A stretch of 64,000 bases of DNA. Source: 02-FULL-45-11b sp041663485 (GTDB taxonomy: Bacteria > Patescibacteriota > Patescibacteriia > Buchananbacterales > UBA6539). Under the pieces are notes generated by a model. That model had not been told where the DNA came from. It searched no databases and saw only the letters and a list, made by a program, of their open reading frames with translations. Where the stretch lies: positions 21,725 through 85,724 of the forward strand of contig JBAYMO010000001.1 in the NCBI GenBank assembly GCA_041663485.1, in the 5' to 3' direction. Positions 1-7,788 of this stretch are shown here, piece after piece (position 1 is the first letter of the stretch; every line of letters starts with the position of its first letter). The translations under genes and the position numbers were made by a program.

Positions 1-555
1 GCTTTCATTTAAAATTGTCGCTGCGATTTGACTGCGAGAATCACTAATAATAATCGCTTCAGAACTATTTTTTTTGGTATACAAAATTTTACCAACTATA
101 ATACCGCTATCGCTGATCACCGGCAGACCAACCGCGACGCCGTCTGCTTCACCTTTATTCAAAATTATTGACTGGAGATTCGGCTCGGGATTTTTACCAA
201 TTACCATAGCCGGAATTGATTCAAGCGCGGCGGCCTGGGCAAATTTACATTGCTTGGCTTGTTCTAAATTTTCTTCCAATTTAACTTTTAGACCAGCATT
301 TTCCGTTGTTAGCTGGGTAACGGCTTGGTTTAATTTTTCGTTTTCCGACTTAATCTCTGAAACATTGAAACGACTAGAATATAAATCATTAATCCCTGAA
401 CCGAATAAATAGATTCTGGCCTGGAGTGGAGAAATAATTCTTATTAGTAAATTTTCCGCCGGAACAAGAATCGTCGTATAATGCAAAAAAATCAGCAGAA
501 TCGCCGCCGCCAATAATAAAATCGAAAGCTTAGTTTTTCGTAATAACTTAAACAT
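1..555 (-). CDS. mreC: Rod shape-determining protein MreC, N-terminal part
   Basis: Partial gene: 185 codons are visible and the frame runs off the left edge. The product has one N-terminal membrane segment (about residues 8-25), then a coiled-coil stretch rich in Glu, Lys and Leu, then the start of the MreC beta domain with a conserved-looking DSRSQIAA segment. MreC is the periplasmic-side scaffold of the elongasome, linking MreB filaments to cell-wall synthases. It lies directly downstream of mreB on the same strand with a 12-base gap, the usual mreB-mreC order. The start is the ATG read from 555; no clear SD precedes it. Family assignment is firm; the missing C-terminal half cannot be judged. 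Confidence 0.9.
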   Translation of the reverse strand, partial: MFKLLRKTKLSILLLAAAILLIFLHYTTILVPAENLLIRIISPLQARIYLFGSGINDLYSSRFNVSEIKSENEKLNQAVTQLTTENAGLKVKLEENLEQAKQCKFAQAAALESIPAMVIGKNPEPNLQSIILNKGEADGVAVGLPVISDSGIIVGKILYTKKNSSEAIIISDSRSQIAATILNES

Positions 556-567
556 ACCAGAAATATT

Positions 568-1626
568 CTAACGAGAAGTCTTTTCTTCTTTGGTTGATGA
601 TGGTACCGCCACTTCGCGCAATAAATTGTCATCTTCTAAAATTAGCCCCATACCGCGCACGCAACAAGTCTGAGGATCTTCGACTACTTTAACCGGAATA
701 TGAGTCGCTTCGGAAATTGTCTCGTTTAAACCGGCCAAAAGCGCACTACCACCGGCTAAAACCATACCCCGCTGATAAATATCGGCAACTAATTCCGGGG
801 GCGTGATTTCTAAGGTGCTTTTAATACCATCAATAATTCCCGCAACGGAACGCTGCATGGCCTGATGAACCTGGTCAGGGCTGACAATTACTTCTTTGGG
901 CAAACCCGACATTAAATCGCGACCGCGCATGTGAAGTTCGTAGGCTTGGTCGGAATTAGCCATTTGGCTGGCGCGAATTTTCAAATCTTCGGCCAAACTT
1001 TCACCCACTAATAAATTATATTCGTTGCGCGCGAATTGAATTATGTCTTGATTTAGTTTATTGCCGGCGACTCTCAAAGATTTCCAAGCCACCACGCCGG
1101 ATAAAGAAATGACGGCAATTTCAGTCAGGCCACCACCCAAATCAACAATCATATTGCCTGACGGATCCTGAATCGGCAGCCGCGCGCCAATGGCAGACGC
1201 GATAATGTTTTCTACTAAATAAACTTCTCTGGCGCCAGCCGATAATACCACATCCTCAACGGCCTTTTTTTCTACTTCTGTCACATCAAGCGGCACGCCG
1301 ATAACCACGCGCGGTCGCGGAGAAAGGCCGTGGCTTTGCTGATATAAACGATCAATAAAATATTTCAACATTTTTTCCGTCACTTCAAAATCGGAAATAA
1401 TACCATCAACCAAAGGTTTTGAAATAGTAATGTGCGGCGGAGTTTTACCCAGCATTTTTTGCGCTTCCTCACCAACAGCCAAAATTTGATCATTGCGATT
1501 ATTTAAAGCAACGATAGATGCTTCGCGAACGACTATCCCCCTATCTTTTACATAGATTAGAGTATTGGATGTACCTAAATCAATTCCAATGTCTTTTGAG
1601 AATTTCTTGAATAAATTGTTAAACAT
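568..1626 (-). CDS. mreB: MreB, actin-like cell-shape protein (paralogue 1)
   Basis: 352 residues, normal MreB length. The first phosphate loop is at residues 16-22 (DLGTSNT) and the second near 161 (DLGGGLTE). In most MreB proteins the second loop reads DxGGGTT/S; here the residue after GGG is Leu, a change close to the nucleotide phosphates. The N-terminus has an amphipathic FNNLFKKF stretch suited to membrane binding. MreB polymerises under the inner membrane and steers wall synthesis. It is followed at once by mreC, so this copy is the canonical mre operon member; a second mreB lies at 9446-10453. The minus strand carries a TAAAAT-like -10 about ten bases before the ATG and no SD, so a very short leader is possible. 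Identity is certain; activity of the variant loop is not. Confidence 0.96.
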   Translation of the reverse strand: MFNNLFKKFSKDIGIDLGTSNTLIYVKDRGIVVREASIVALNNRNDQILAVGEEAQKMLGKTPPHITISKPLVDGIISDFEVTEKMLKYFIDRLYQQSHGLSPRPRVVIGVPLDVTEVEKKAVEDVVLSAGAREVYLVENIIASAIGARLPIQDPSGNMIVDLGGGLTEIAVISLSGVVAWKSLRVAGNKLNQDIIQFARNEYNLLVGESLAEDLKIRASQMANSDQAYELHMRGRDLMSGLPKEVIVSPDQVHQAMQRSVAGIIDGIKSTLEITPPELVADIYQRGMVLAGGSALLAGLNETISEATHIPVKVVEDPQTCCVRGMGLILEDDNLLREVAVPSSTKEEKTSR

Positions 1627-1662
1627 ATTTTGGCTTATTTTAAACGTTTTAATTAATTACTG

Positions 1663-1691
1663 TTGACATGATATTGATAATATGTTATGAT
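1663..1691 (+). promoter_or_regulatory. Sigma70-type promoter of the 1768 gene
   Basis: TTGACA at 1663-1668, 17-base spacer, TATGAT at 1686-1691. The same -35, spacing and -10 recur at 46789-46817. Transcription would start near 1698, so the gene must start at the ATG at 1768, not at any upstream ATG. Confidence 0.8.
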
Positions 1692-1767
1692 TATTTTTGT
1701 TCTCAACTTAATGGTGAGTTTGAGAATAGAACCAAAGGGCCAACAACTAACAGAAGGGGTTGTATTA

Positions 1768-2076
1768 ATGGCCGCGTTATCGAAACGCCAGGCAAAAATC
1801 CTGGCACGTTCCAAGATGATTGGGGAAGGCCGGAAACCGGTTCAGCCGCGGCACCTACGCCTGCCGCGACAACAAAAAGTCTTCTCCAAGAAGGCTGACC
1901 CCGAACGGGTGACGCCAGACGAAGGCGTCTTGGGCCTTGGAATATTCCCTGGCGGCAAATCGCGCGCGCAGATTGCAGCAGCGAGCTTCTACCTCGCCGC
2001 GGAAGGCCTGAAAGGGTCTATTCGAATGAAAGGCGAGGGGCGCTCGCGCCTCGTCACCATCCCCATCGCTGCCTAG
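1768..2076 (+). CDS. Small basic hypothetical protein (GC-rich cassette 1)
   Basis: 102 residues, unrecognised. The ATG at 1768 is chosen because AGAAGGGG lies about eight bases upstream and the promoter at 1663-1691 rules out earlier ATGs. The N-terminal half is strongly basic (many Lys, Arg and Gln); the second half contains a Gly-rich GLGIFPGGKSRAQIAAAS segment, an alpha-helical-looking patch and a basic end. This composition would suit RNA or DNA binding, but that is inference. Codons are G+C-rich (GCC, GGC, CGC, CTG), unlike mreB beside it. It stands alone between two minus-strand genes with its own promoter and terminator, the layout shared by nine other genes in the window. Confidence 0.75.
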   Translation: MAALSKRQAKILARSKMIGEGRKPVQPRHLRLPRQQKVFSKKADPERVTPDEGVLGLGIFPGGKSRAQIAAASFYLAAEGLKGSIRMKGEGRSRLVTIPIAA

Positions 2077-2105
2077 CCAGCAGCGACGAGCTTAAAAGCT
2101 CACCC

Positions 2106-2147
2106 GGAGCCGATTGACTACCCTGTCCGTCGGCTCCTTTCCTTTTC
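2106..2147 (+). terminator. Intrinsic terminator of cassette 1
   Basis: Eight-base arms GGAGCCGA (2106-2113) and TCGGCTCC (2130-2137), then TTTCCTTTT. It lies 30 bases after the stop codon of the 1768 gene. Confidence 0.85.
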
Positions 2148-2158
2148 CAAAAATTCAA

Positions 2159-2533
2159 TTAGCCAAACAATTTCTGCCAAAAACCTTTTTTGTCTTCTTC
2201 TGTATTATTTACTTGAAGCTGATTATCCATTTGATTTTTAATCAAGCCTTCCAAACGTTGCGCTTCGCGTTCAACCACCGGCCCGTCATATTCGGCACTG
2301 TGGGCGTGGGCGCCGGCATAGGAAGGTTTTTTTTGATCCAAATGTAAATTGATGCTGACGCGATTATCCCGATCCTGCTCAATATAGACATGATAGCGCG
2401 GATAGAATACCTCGCCTAATCTTTTTATGTAGCTGGTTTTACCAGTATTATAATCATTAAATTCATGATAGCCCGAGCGACGCATAAATAACGACAAATT
2501 CTGGTGAAACTCAAAAGGTAAAATTATTTTCAT
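2159..2533 (-). CDS. Hypothetical protein, 124 residues
   Basis: Not recognised. Soluble, with no signal peptide or membrane segment. The first 80 residues look like a mixed alpha/beta domain rich in Tyr, Phe and Arg (for example FYPRYHVYIEQD). A His-containing AGAHAHSAEYDGP stretch follows, then a helical acidic tail ending in FWQKLFG. It lies 10 bases downstream of the RseP-like gene on the same strand and is probably the last gene of the rseP-frr run. The start ATG has no SD, like neighbouring housekeeping genes. It could be a lineage-specific accessory of the operon; nothing in the sequence fixes a function. Confidence 0.75.
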   Translation of the reverse strand: MKIILPFEFHQNLSLFMRRSGYHEFNDYNTGKTSYIKRLGEVFYPRYHVYIEQDRDNRVSINLHLDQKKPSYAGAHAHSAEYDGPVVEREAQRLEGLIKNQMDNQLQVNNTEEDKKGFWQKLFG

Positions 2534-2543
2534 GATTTTTAGA

Positions 2544-3710
2544 TTAGAATAATCCTGTTATTTTTTGCCACCAATTCAAGAATCCCGATGAAACTCGGGC
2601 AATATCACGAAAGGTTACAAGAATTACCAGAATCATTAAAAAAGCAAAACCCAAATTATGCATCATAGCTTCTAGCTTTTGATTAACCGGTTTTCGTCTA
2701 ATCGCTTCAATAATCAAGAAAAATACGCGGCCGCCATCAAGAGCCGGGAAAGGCAAAAAATTAATCACAGCAATAATAACCGATAAAACCGCGGTGAATT
2801 GCAAAATATATAGAAATCCCATTCGCGCCGCATCGCCCACCAAAGACGCGATCCCCACCGGACCGTAGACTTCACCGATGACCTGATGAGAAACAATTAG
2901 GCTGGACAACATTACGTAGAATCCATATAAAACACTACCGATCATTTCAAAGGTTTCACCCAAACCATACCACCAGGCGACATACCACGGATAAGAAACG
3001 AAGCCGGTTTGCACCAAGGCGACGCCAATGCCGCCTTTTTTGGTTTCATCCAAAACCAGCGGGGTTACCTCTTTTTGCATTTCACTTTGATCTCGTTTAA
3101 TGGTAATTTTTATCGGCGCGCCAACCTTGCTGCTGACATATTCTTGCAATTCCTCAATTTTGGAAAATTTTGTGCTATCCATAGCCACGACGCTATCGCC
3201 AACTTGAATCTCAGCTTTAGCTGCGGGTGAGGCTGGAATCACTTCTACCACTTGAATCTTTAGCTCACTGACTCGCGCCAAAGCGGGCAATTCTTTTTCA
3301 ATCGCTTGTGGCGAACCAAAAATTAAACCAATTGTAAGCAGCACGGCCGCCAAAACGAAATTCATAAATACCCCGGCCGAAACGATAATAATACGCTGCC
3401 AAACCTTTTTGGTCGCAAAACTGTCGGTGTCGATTTGGTTCTCCCCTTCTTCACCTTTAATTTTTACAAAGCCGCCCATAGGAATCCAGTTCAAAGAATA
3501 GATAGTGTTTTTTGTTTCGATTTTTTTAGGACCAATAAATTTCAGCTTACCGGCTTCATCTCGATAAACTCCGCCGATGCGCGGCGGTAAACCCAAGCCG
3601 AATTCTTCGGCCTTAACGCCAAATCGTCGAGCGGTAAAAAAATGCCCCGCCTCATGGACTAGCACCAAAATGCTTAAAACGACAAAAAATGCGATCAGAG
3701 TAAAAATCAT
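2544..3710 (-). CDS. rseP: RseP-like site-2 membrane metalloprotease
   Basis: 388 residues. Zinc-binding HEAGH at residues 19-23 lies in the first membrane segment; a PDZ domain is in the middle (roughly 140-215); the C-terminal membrane segments include the NFLPFPALDGGR motif that supplies the third metal ligand (Asp). These are the hallmarks of family M50B proteases, which cut transmembrane segments of anti-sigma factors or remnant signal peptides within the membrane. Three to four hydrophobic segments are visible. It overlaps no neighbour: frr ends four bases upstream, so the two are co-transcribed. No anti-sigma substrate gene is seen nearby. Assignment to the family is secure; the natural substrate is unknown. 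Confidence 0.95.
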   Translation of the reverse strand: MIFTLIAFFVVLSILVLVHEAGHFFTARRFGVKAEEFGLGLPPRIGGVYRDEAGKLKFIGPKKIETKNTIYSLNWIPMGGFVKIKGEEGENQIDTDSFATKKVWQRIIIVSAGVFMNFVLAAVLLTIGLIFGSPQAIEKELPALARVSELKIQVVEVIPASPAAKAEIQVGDSVVAMDSTKFSKIEELQEYVSSKVGAPIKITIKRDQSEMQKEVTPLVLDETKKGGIGVALVQTGFVSYPWYVAWWYGLGETFEMIGSVLYGFYVMLSSLIVSHQVIGEVYGPVGIASLVGDAARMGFLYILQFTAVLSVIIAVINFLPFPALDGGRVFFLIIEAIRRKPVNQKLEAMMHNLGFAFLMILVILVTFRDIARVSSGFLNWWQKITGLF

Positions 3711-3713
3711 AAT

Positions 3714-4265
3714 TTAGATGGTCATTATTTCATTTTCTTTTTTCTCGCCTAACTCATCGACTTTTTGTGTATATTCTTTCGATACTTCATCAAGTTTTTT
3801 TTGAATGGAAAATTTATCATCTTCGGTTATTTCTTTTTCTTTCTCCATTTTGCTGGCACTATCTCGCACCTTATCGCGAATTTGTCTAATGGTAATTCGT
3901 GCTTTTTCCATTTTTTCTTTGACTGATTTGACTAAATCCTTACGATTCTCTTCGGTCAATTGCGGAATGGTTAATCTTACCTGCTGACCTTCATTGACCG
4001 GATTGATTCCAATGTTAGCCTGAATAATCGCTTTTTCAATTTCTTTGGACAAAGTTTTATCCCAGGGCTGAATCAAAATCGTCCGTGCTTCCGGCACGGC
4101 AATAGAAGCCATTTGCTTGATTGGCATTTTACTGCCATAAGCATCAACAATAATACCTTCCACCATCGCCGGGTTAGCTCGGCCGATACGCAGGGTAGCG
4201 AGTTCGCTTTTAAGTACGTCGATTGATTTCTCAAAATCCGGCTTACTTTGTTCGATTATTTGCAT
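3714..4265 (-). CDS. frr: Ribosome recycling factor
   Basis: 183 residues, the usual RRF length. The sequence shows the two-domain RRF layout: a long three-helix bundle (N- and C-terminal parts, the latter with KVRDSASKMEKEKEITEDD) and a central beta domain containing the conserved LRIGRANPAMVEG region near residues 25-38. With EF-G it splits post-termination ribosomes. It sits just upstream of the rseP-like gene and downstream of a lipoprotein gene, all on the minus strand. The leader is AT-rich with no SD. Nothing unusual in length or motifs. Confidence 0.97.
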   Translation of the reverse strand: MQIIEQSKPDFEKSIDVLKSELATLRIGRANPAMVEGIIVDAYGSKMPIKQMASIAVPEARTILIQPWDKTLSKEIEKAIIQANIGINPVNEGQQVRLTIPQLTEENRKDLVKSVKEKMEKARITIRQIRDKVRDSASKMEKEKEITEDDKFSIQKKLDEVSKEYTQKVDELGEKKENEIMTI

Positions 4266-4291
4266 AAATATTTTTATTATTTATTATTAAA

Positions 4292-5344
4292 TTATTTTTT
4301 CGCGATAACGGAAAATCCCAAATAAATAATTTTTGGGTCGCTGGGGTCGATGAGCATAGCCGTACCGGCCGTATTGGTGGGCAAACGTTTGGTTACCCAG
4401 TTAACTCCCCCGTCAGTTGATTTATAGAAAGTCGTAGCGGTTGAATAATATATTTCTTGATTATTTTTTGGATTAACAGCCACAGAATAAATGTCCGTGG
4501 CGCCAGCCGGGGTAATCAATTTAATCGGTTCCCAATTCAAACCACCATCAGTGGTTTTTAATAAGCCATATTTAGCCGCTAAAATCAAAGAGTTAGGTTG
4601 GCTTAAATCAAAAATTAAACTTTTATACTCCAGCGCGCCCGAGAAGCTTTTTAGCTCATTATTAATATTGACCCAATTCAACCCAGCATTTTCGGCTTTA
4701 AAAATTCCCTTACTTTTAGTAGCAAAATAAATTGTTTGCGGGGAAAAAGGATCGACCATAATTTTGACAATTTGATCACCCACGCGGTTGATAGTTTGCC
4801 AGGTCGCACCGGCATCACTGGATTTTAATACCTCACCGGCATTGTTGCCGGCATAAATAATTTTGCTATCATCCAAGCCCACGGCCAAAGCGGTTACTAA
4901 TTTTTCGGCTCGAGCATCAAGATAAGTTTCCGTCCAGCTGCGATTACAATCGCTTGATTTAATAATAGTATTATTATAAGTCGCGTAAATAGTGCAGCGA
5001 TCTTTGGGATCAATGGCCACGGAATAAATCTTAGCATTACCGATACCATTAGCTTTCATCCAACTATCGGCTGAATCATAGCTGTAAAGCAAGCCGGCCG
5101 TGTCAGAATTAATATAAAGCGCTTTGCGATCACTGGGATCAAAGGTCAATCCAGAAACATTAACCCCACTAATTTGACCCACGCCTTTGGAATGTAAAAA
5201 CAAATTTTTTGCTTGCCAGGTAACACCGGAATCAACGGATTTGTAGACCCCAGCCACAGTTGGCGTGTTACTACCGCCCAGCTGCAAAGTGCAACCAGAC
5301 AAAAGCATGGCGGCGAAAACAAAAATAATCAAACTTTTTTTCAT
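4292..5344 (-). CDS. Lipoprotein with BNR/YCF48-type beta-propeller repeats
   Basis: 350 residues. The N-terminus is a lipoprotein signal (KKSLIIFVFAAMLLSGC) with a lipobox ending at Cys18, so the mature protein is likely membrane-anchored outside the cell. The rest is built from about six repeats carrying S-x-D-x-G-x-T-W Asp-box motifs (SVDSGVTWQ, SSDAGATWQ, TTDGGLNWE, STDGGVNWV), separated by V-x-P-x-x-x-x-I-Y-x-x strands. This is the Asp-box propeller fold of sialidase, VPS10 and YCF48 proteins. Such propellers bind partners or glycans; no catalytic sialidase residues are evident. It follows the clamp-loader gene by 10 bases and may simply be co-transcribed with it. Confidence 0.85.
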   Translation of the reverse strand: MKKSLIIFVFAAMLLSGCTLQLGGSNTPTVAGVYKSVDSGVTWQAKNLFLHSKGVGQISGVNVSGLTFDPSDRKALYINSDTAGLLYSYDSADSWMKANGIGNAKIYSVAIDPKDRCTIYATYNNTIIKSSDCNRSWTETYLDARAEKLVTALAVGLDDSKIIYAGNNAGEVLKSSDAGATWQTINRVGDQIVKIMVDPFSPQTIYFATKSKGIFKAENAGLNWVNINNELKSFSGALEYKSLIFDLSQPNSLILAAKYGLLKTTDGGLNWEPIKLITPAGATDIYSVAVNPKNNQEIYYSTATTFYKSTDGGVNWVTKRLPTNTAGTAMLIDPSDPKIIYLGFSVIAKK

Positions 5345-5354
5345 AAATTTTATT

Positions 5355-6374
5355 TCAAAAATTTAAGGCTAAATTTTCTAAAGTCAGTTTGGGATTAGCA
5401 TTGGCATCTAAAAATCTTCTGGCATTGTCAATTTCAAAAATTAAACTAATAATTTTCTTAGGCTGATAAAGCTGGCTCAAGTCTTTTAACTCACTCAAAA
5501 AACTTTGATTACTAACTAAGCCTTCCAGACAACCCACGAGAGCCAAATCACGCAAAAATCTTTTCCAAAGAGAAAGTTCGATTTTAATATTATCTAAATC
5601 ACTGTCGGCCACTTCATTCATTATTTTAAATTTTTCATCCAAACTGCCGCGCATTAAACTGATCAAAATTTTATTTTTTTCTTTAAGTTCTTCATAGACT
5701 TCCGGCTCCAAAAAATATTTAATCGCCAAGCCAGGACGACCAAAAGATAAAGCTGAAATCTTTTTAGCTTTTTTTCTTTCACATCCAAGTTCTATCAGAT
5801 GATTTTCAATTACTGGCTGGCTAACCGGTAAAAATTTGATAACCTGACAACGAGAAGCAATAGTCGATGGCAAGTCAGAAATGTTATTGGCCAACAAAAT
5901 AAGGACGGTTTGCGGTGCCGGTTCTTCCAAGGTTTTCAGTAATGAATTGGCCGAAGCATTATTTAAAGTTTGAGCCGACTCAATGATGGCGACCTTGTAG
6001 GTATTAAGAAAAGAACAAAGGCTCAATTTTTCCATCAGCTCTCTGGTCTGATCAACGCTGATATTTTTATTGAGTTTGCCAGAGTCGCCAGTTTGCCGTC
6101 GCAACCAATAAACGTCGGGGTGAATTTGATTATTTATTTGCTGGCAACATTCACAGCGACCACAGGGCACGAATTCTTCCTGATTATTTAAATGGCGACA
6201 AACCAATGAGTTAGCTAAAAAATTTGCTACCGCTGTTTTGCCAATATTATCCGGCCCAACAAAAAGATAAGCATGCGCTATCTGACCCTTTTGCAATTCC
6301 TGCTGCAAAAAACTAATAATATTAGAATGGCCGATTACGGGCCACCTAAAACGGCTTTTTTCATCTTTTGACAT
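5355..6374 (-). CDS. holB: DNA polymerase III delta-prime-type clamp loader subunit
   Basis: 339 residues. AAA+ ATPase layout: Walker A GPDNIGKT at residues 40-47, a zinc-binding Cys set (CGRCECC plus an upstream Cys) near 60-77, sensor-like LLKTLEEPAPQTVLILLANN, and the SRC motif (ASRCQ). The C-terminal third is helical, as in delta-prime collar domains. It takes part in loading the sliding clamp onto primed DNA. A promoter-like TAAAAT lies only six bases before the ATG, which suggests a leaderless mRNA. It could be a short gamma/tau subunit rather than delta-prime; the length and lone position favour delta-prime. Confidence 0.88.
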   Translation of the reverse strand: MSKDEKSRFRWPVIGHSNIISFLQQELQKGQIAHAYLFVGPDNIGKTAVANFLANSLVCRHLNNQEEFVPCGRCECCQQINNQIHPDVYWLRRQTGDSGKLNKNISVDQTRELMEKLSLCSFLNTYKVAIIESAQTLNNASANSLLKTLEEPAPQTVLILLANNISDLPSTIASRCQVIKFLPVSQPVIENHLIELGCERKKAKKISALSFGRPGLAIKYFLEPEVYEELKEKNKILISLMRGSLDEKFKIMNEVADSDLDNIKIELSLWKRFLRDLALVGCLEGLVSNQSFLSELKDLSQLYQPKKIISLIFEIDNARRFLDANANPKLTLENLALNF

Positions 6375-6380
6375 GGTTAT

Positions 6381-6408
6381 ATTTTATCACAATCTAGGAA
6401 TTTTACAA
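6381..6408 (-). promoter_or_regulatory. Promoter of holB giving a leaderless mRNA
   Basis: On the minus strand, TTGTAA (6403-6408), 16-base spacer, TAAAAT (6381-6386). Only six bases separate the -10 from the ATG at 6374, so the predicted start of transcription coincides with the start codon. Confidence 0.55.
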
Positions 6409-6431
6409 GTAAAATTAAGACACAGAATTAA

Positions 6432-6478
6432 CAAAAAAACAAGAATCTAGTTATGCCTAAAAGCATAATATATTCTTG
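6432..6478 (-). terminator. Terminator of the 6493 glycosidase gene
   Basis: Nested arms CAAGAAT/ATTCTTG (6440-6446, 6472-6478) and TTATGC/GCATAA, followed on the minus strand by seven T residues. Confidence 0.8.
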
Positions 6479-6492
6479 CAATATTTAATAAT

Positions 6493-7533
6493 TTATGGCC
6501 AGAGAGATTTGGCTTGATTCCAAATTTCTGGCCGGTTATTTTGCTTTAACCAGTACCAATACTCCACTCCCCAAAAATAAATTTTAGAAAAACCAGTCTT
6601 TTGGGCATAAATAACGTTATTCCTAAAGCGTTCAAGATTAAATGATTTCTCTTGTTCGGCTTGGGTCAATTCAATCATGCTCCGATTATACGTCCAGGGT
6701 TCCATCTGCATTTCCACTACAATAATATCTTTAAGATTTTTATGGAAAAATTTAGTTAAATCGGCTTTGACGTGATAATAAGCCGACGGTACAAAAAAAT
6801 AATCCAAAAAACCCATATACTTATTCCAAACAATCCGATACAAAGTCGTGCCTAGAATATCAGGCACAGACGCCGCGGTTTGCCAAGTTGACAACTCGCC
6901 ACTGTCAGTAACAATGATCGGGTGTTTGACATCTAATGATTTAACCAGAGCCACTTCTTGTTTTAATAAAGGCAGACTGGGAGCTGGACACTGGCCAAAA
7001 AGCGTGAGTAATGGCTCATTCTCGACTTGCCAGGCCTCAAGCATAGAATTATTTTGATACCGTTCAACTGTTTTGTTTATAAAATTCATCTGGCGGCTGA
7101 TTACTTCCGATTGATCCAGACCTTTGAGCCAATTTGGGTCATGGCACTCTGGCCAGCGCGGCGTTCGCCGACCAAGCACCATAATTATTTTCACCCCCCG
7201 ATCCGAAGCCTGTCTAACCTGCCAATCCAAATCATTAAAGATGTATTGATCCGGTTCTTTTTCAATTTCATCCCAATAGGCCACTAAACGGACATGATCC
7301 ACTTTTAAATCTTGCAAAATCGCCAAATATGCCTCCTGCCAATTAAGCTTCAGCTCTTCGGCATATTTTTTGCTGAAAGTAACGCCAAAAACCGTTTCTT
7401 TGTTTTTAGAAAAATCCCAAAAGAATGAGGATAAAAAAATTAAAAATATTATTAAAAAAACTCCGGCTAAACTTAACCAGGTTATCATTTTTTTGGATCC
7501 CATCCAACCGCTTTTATTCGCTTTCTTTAACAT
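6493..7533 (-). CDS. Membrane-anchored clan GH-A glycoside hydrolase
   Basis: 346 residues. One N-terminal membrane segment (about 17-38) is not followed by a clear cleavage site, so the enzyme is probably tethered outside the cell. The rest looks like a TIM barrel of clan GH-A: QVENEP at 169-174 supplies the acid/base Glu173, and VVEMQMEPW at 272-280 holds the likely nucleophile Glu274 at the end of strand 7. The N-terminal part has VDHVRLVAYWDEIE, typical of GH39/GH5-like enzymes. Substrate cannot be told. It is monocistronic, bounded by terminators on both sides; TATAAT-like boxes lie within a few bases of the start codon, so its leader is very short. Confidence 0.8.
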   Translation of the reverse strand: MLKKANKSGWMGSKKMITWLSLAGVFLIIFLIFLSSFFWDFSKNKETVFGVTFSKKYAEELKLNWQEAYLAILQDLKVDHVRLVAYWDEIEKEPDQYIFNDLDWQVRQASDRGVKIIMVLGRRTPRWPECHDPNWLKGLDQSEVISRQMNFINKTVERYQNNSMLEAWQVENEPLLTLFGQCPAPSLPLLKQEVALVKSLDVKHPIIVTDSGELSTWQTAASVPDILGTTLYRIVWNKYMGFLDYFFVPSAYYHVKADLTKFFHKNLKDIIVVEMQMEPWTYNRSMIELTQAEQEKSFNLERFRNNVIYAQKTGFSKIYFWGVEYWYWLKQNNRPEIWNQAKSLWP

Positions 7534-7554
7534 AATTATATTATATCATATTTT

Positions 7555-7599
7555 TTCTAACAAAAAAACACAAAAAAATCATTGATATCTTTGTGTTTT
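7555..7599 (-). terminator. Terminator of the 39-residue basic protein gene
   Basis: Arms AAAACACAAA (7565-7574) and TTTGTGTTTT (7590-7599), with a T-rich tail on the minus strand. It lies 10 bases beyond the stop codon at 7609. Confidence 0.65.
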
Positions 7600-7608
7600 T
7601 ATGATATT

Positions 7609-7728
7609 TTAGGCAATGTTTTTCTTGCCTCGGCGCAAATCCTTGGTTCTCTTAGCCAAAGCTCGGCCAACTTTCGTGTTCTTTTTAGAATGCTTAATTC
7701 TTGCCTTCAAGGCGCTGTTTTGTCCCAT
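7609..7728 (-). CDS. 39-residue highly basic protein
   Basis: A short open frame from the ATG read at 7728 to TAA at 7609. The product begins MGQNSALKARIKHSKK and ends RRGKKNIA; Lys and Arg make up over a third of it and there is no acidic residue except one Asp. It has its own downstream terminator and sits in an otherwise empty 250-base gap, both of which support a real gene. The composition resembles small ribosomal or RNA-binding proteins such as bS21 or Thx, but I recognise no defined family. Function is not assigned. Confidence 0.6.
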   Translation of the reverse strand: MGQNSALKARIKHSKKNTKVGRALAKRTKDLRRGKKNIA

Positions 7729-7788
7729 AGTATTTTATTTTAAAATTAATTAATTATTAAATAAGCTATTTTATCTCATAACTTTTTT

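Noticed and set aside
1687..1767. Earlier in-frame ATG for the cassette 1 gene
   Set aside because: It overlaps the -10 box of its own promoter and has no SD; the ATG at 1768 has both in order.
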